A stretch of 6,836 nt of DNA from Candidatus Scatomorpha merdipullorum (GTDB lineage: Bacteria; Bacillota; Clostridia; Oscillospirales; Oscillospiraceae), in contig DVJK01000231.1 in NCBI GenBank assembly GCA_018716795.1, positions 1 through 6,836 of the forward strand, in the 5' to 3' direction. Both the position numbers and the translations under genes were made by a program. Shown piece after piece: positions 6,388 through 6,836 of this stretch (the stretch's first letter is position 1; every line of letters begins with the position of its first letter). The notes beneath the pieces are model-generated. The model saw nothing but the letters and a program-made list of their open reading frames with translations, searched no databases and had not been told where the DNA came from.

Positions 6388-6836
6388 ATGCCCTCAGTTT
6401 GGACTCGCCCGGCCGGCGAACTGCATCGTGAATACATTGCCAACACCGAGGCCTTTTACCGCGCCGCGGGCCGGGCCGCGGCCGCGGAGCTCGACGGCTT
6501 CATGCGCTCGGCGGCGCTGGGCCTCTGGCGCTGCTCCGGCGCCGTCGGAGAAAGCGAGGTCGCGGCGTACAACGCGCTGTACTCCAAGGGGAAGGAGCCG
6601 CCCTCTGCCCTGCTCTGGGACCTGACGGGCCGCGTCTGCTCCGCGGAGGCTCCGCTGCCGCCCATGTTCCTCTGGAGCCTTGCGGAGCGGGACGCGGAGC
6701 AGAAGCTTGACAATTCCCGCGTCTTCGTGCGCATGGTGACGAACCTCCTGCTCTCCCTCGCCGCGGCGGACGGGGAGCTCAGCGCGGCCGAGGCCGAGTA
6801 TATCCGCGACCTCTCCGCCCGGCTCGAGGCCGTGTG
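6388..6836 (+). CDS. N-terminal part of a TerB-like helical protein (3' truncated)
   Basis: The ATG at 6388 follows a strong ribosome binding site (GGAGGTG at 6377-6383) and opens a frame of 149 codons that runs off the window without a stop. The product starts MPSVWTRPAGELHREYIANT and is Ala/Leu/Glu-rich and helical, with no signal peptide or membrane segment, so it is probably cytoplasmic. Residues 113-142 contain the segment LLSLAAADGELSAAEAEYIR; its DGE-x-S-x-x-E core at 128-135 is characteristic of TerB/DjlA-like domains. A related, degenerate copy lies at 38-64 (F-M-R ... V-G-E), offset by 75 residues. In Clostridia such segments can precede an AAA+ ATPase domain, but that part is not in the window, so this is a guess. 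The gene is divergent from htpG. Confidence 0.75.
   Translation, partial: MPSVWTRPAGELHREYIANTEAFYRAAGRAAAAELDGFMRSAALGLWRCSGAVGESEVAAYNALYSKGKEPPSALLWDLTGRVCSAEAPLPPMFLWSLAERDAEQKLDNSRVFVRMVTNLLLSLAAADGELSAAEAEYIRDLSARLEAV

Noticed and set aside
6179..6625. Plus-strand frame of 148 codons crossing the htpG start and the divergent promoter region
   Set aside because: It covers the start of htpG, both promoters and the out-of-frame beginning of the TerB-like gene. Its translation beyond that is Arg/Pro/Ser-rich shadow sequence.

Overview
The window reads as a GC-rich chromosomal segment from a Gram-positive anaerobe. A clostridial (Oscillospiraceae-like) Firmicute is the best guess. The reasons are the VanW-family cell-wall protein, the HtpG and HemW sequence style, the strong AGGAGG-type ribosome binding sites, and a probable ECF sigma factor followed by a single-pass membrane protein. 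This placement rests on protein flavour only, not on a phylogenetic marker. Nothing indicates a prophage, insertion sequence, CRISPR array, tRNA or rRNA.

Layout. (1) Bases 1-988, plus strand: the last 16 codons of a probable ECF sigma factor overlap by 4 bases (GTGA) the start of a 312-residue membrane-anchored protein, a likely sigma/anti-sigma-type pair. (2) Bases 1025-1050: a strong GC hairpin between two convergent genes serves as a shared terminator. (3) Bases 6234-1058, minus strand: three co-oriented genes, htpG (Hsp90), hemW (radical-SAM haem chaperone) and a VanW-family membrane-anchored cell-wall protein. The gaps are 33 and 56 bases, so they probably form one operon. (4) Bases 6235-6387: an AT-rich divergent promoter region with a recognisable sigma-A promoter on each strand and an 8-bp inverted repeat across the htpG core promoter. 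(5) From base 6388, plus strand: the N-terminal 149 residues of a gene cut by the window edge, containing a TerB-like acidic helical motif that appears twice.

How they fit together. HtpG is a cytoplasmic ATP-driven chaperone, HemW delivers haem to client proteins, and the VanW protein is predicted to face the cell wall. This suggests a stress and envelope housekeeping cluster rather than a defence or mobile system. The first two plus-strand genes may be an envelope-stress signalling pair. I see no convincing sign of an undescribed system. The most informative open points are the function of the sigma-linked membrane protein, the TerB-like repeat protein, the translation start of the VanW gene with its hairpin, and the inverted repeat at the htpG promoter.
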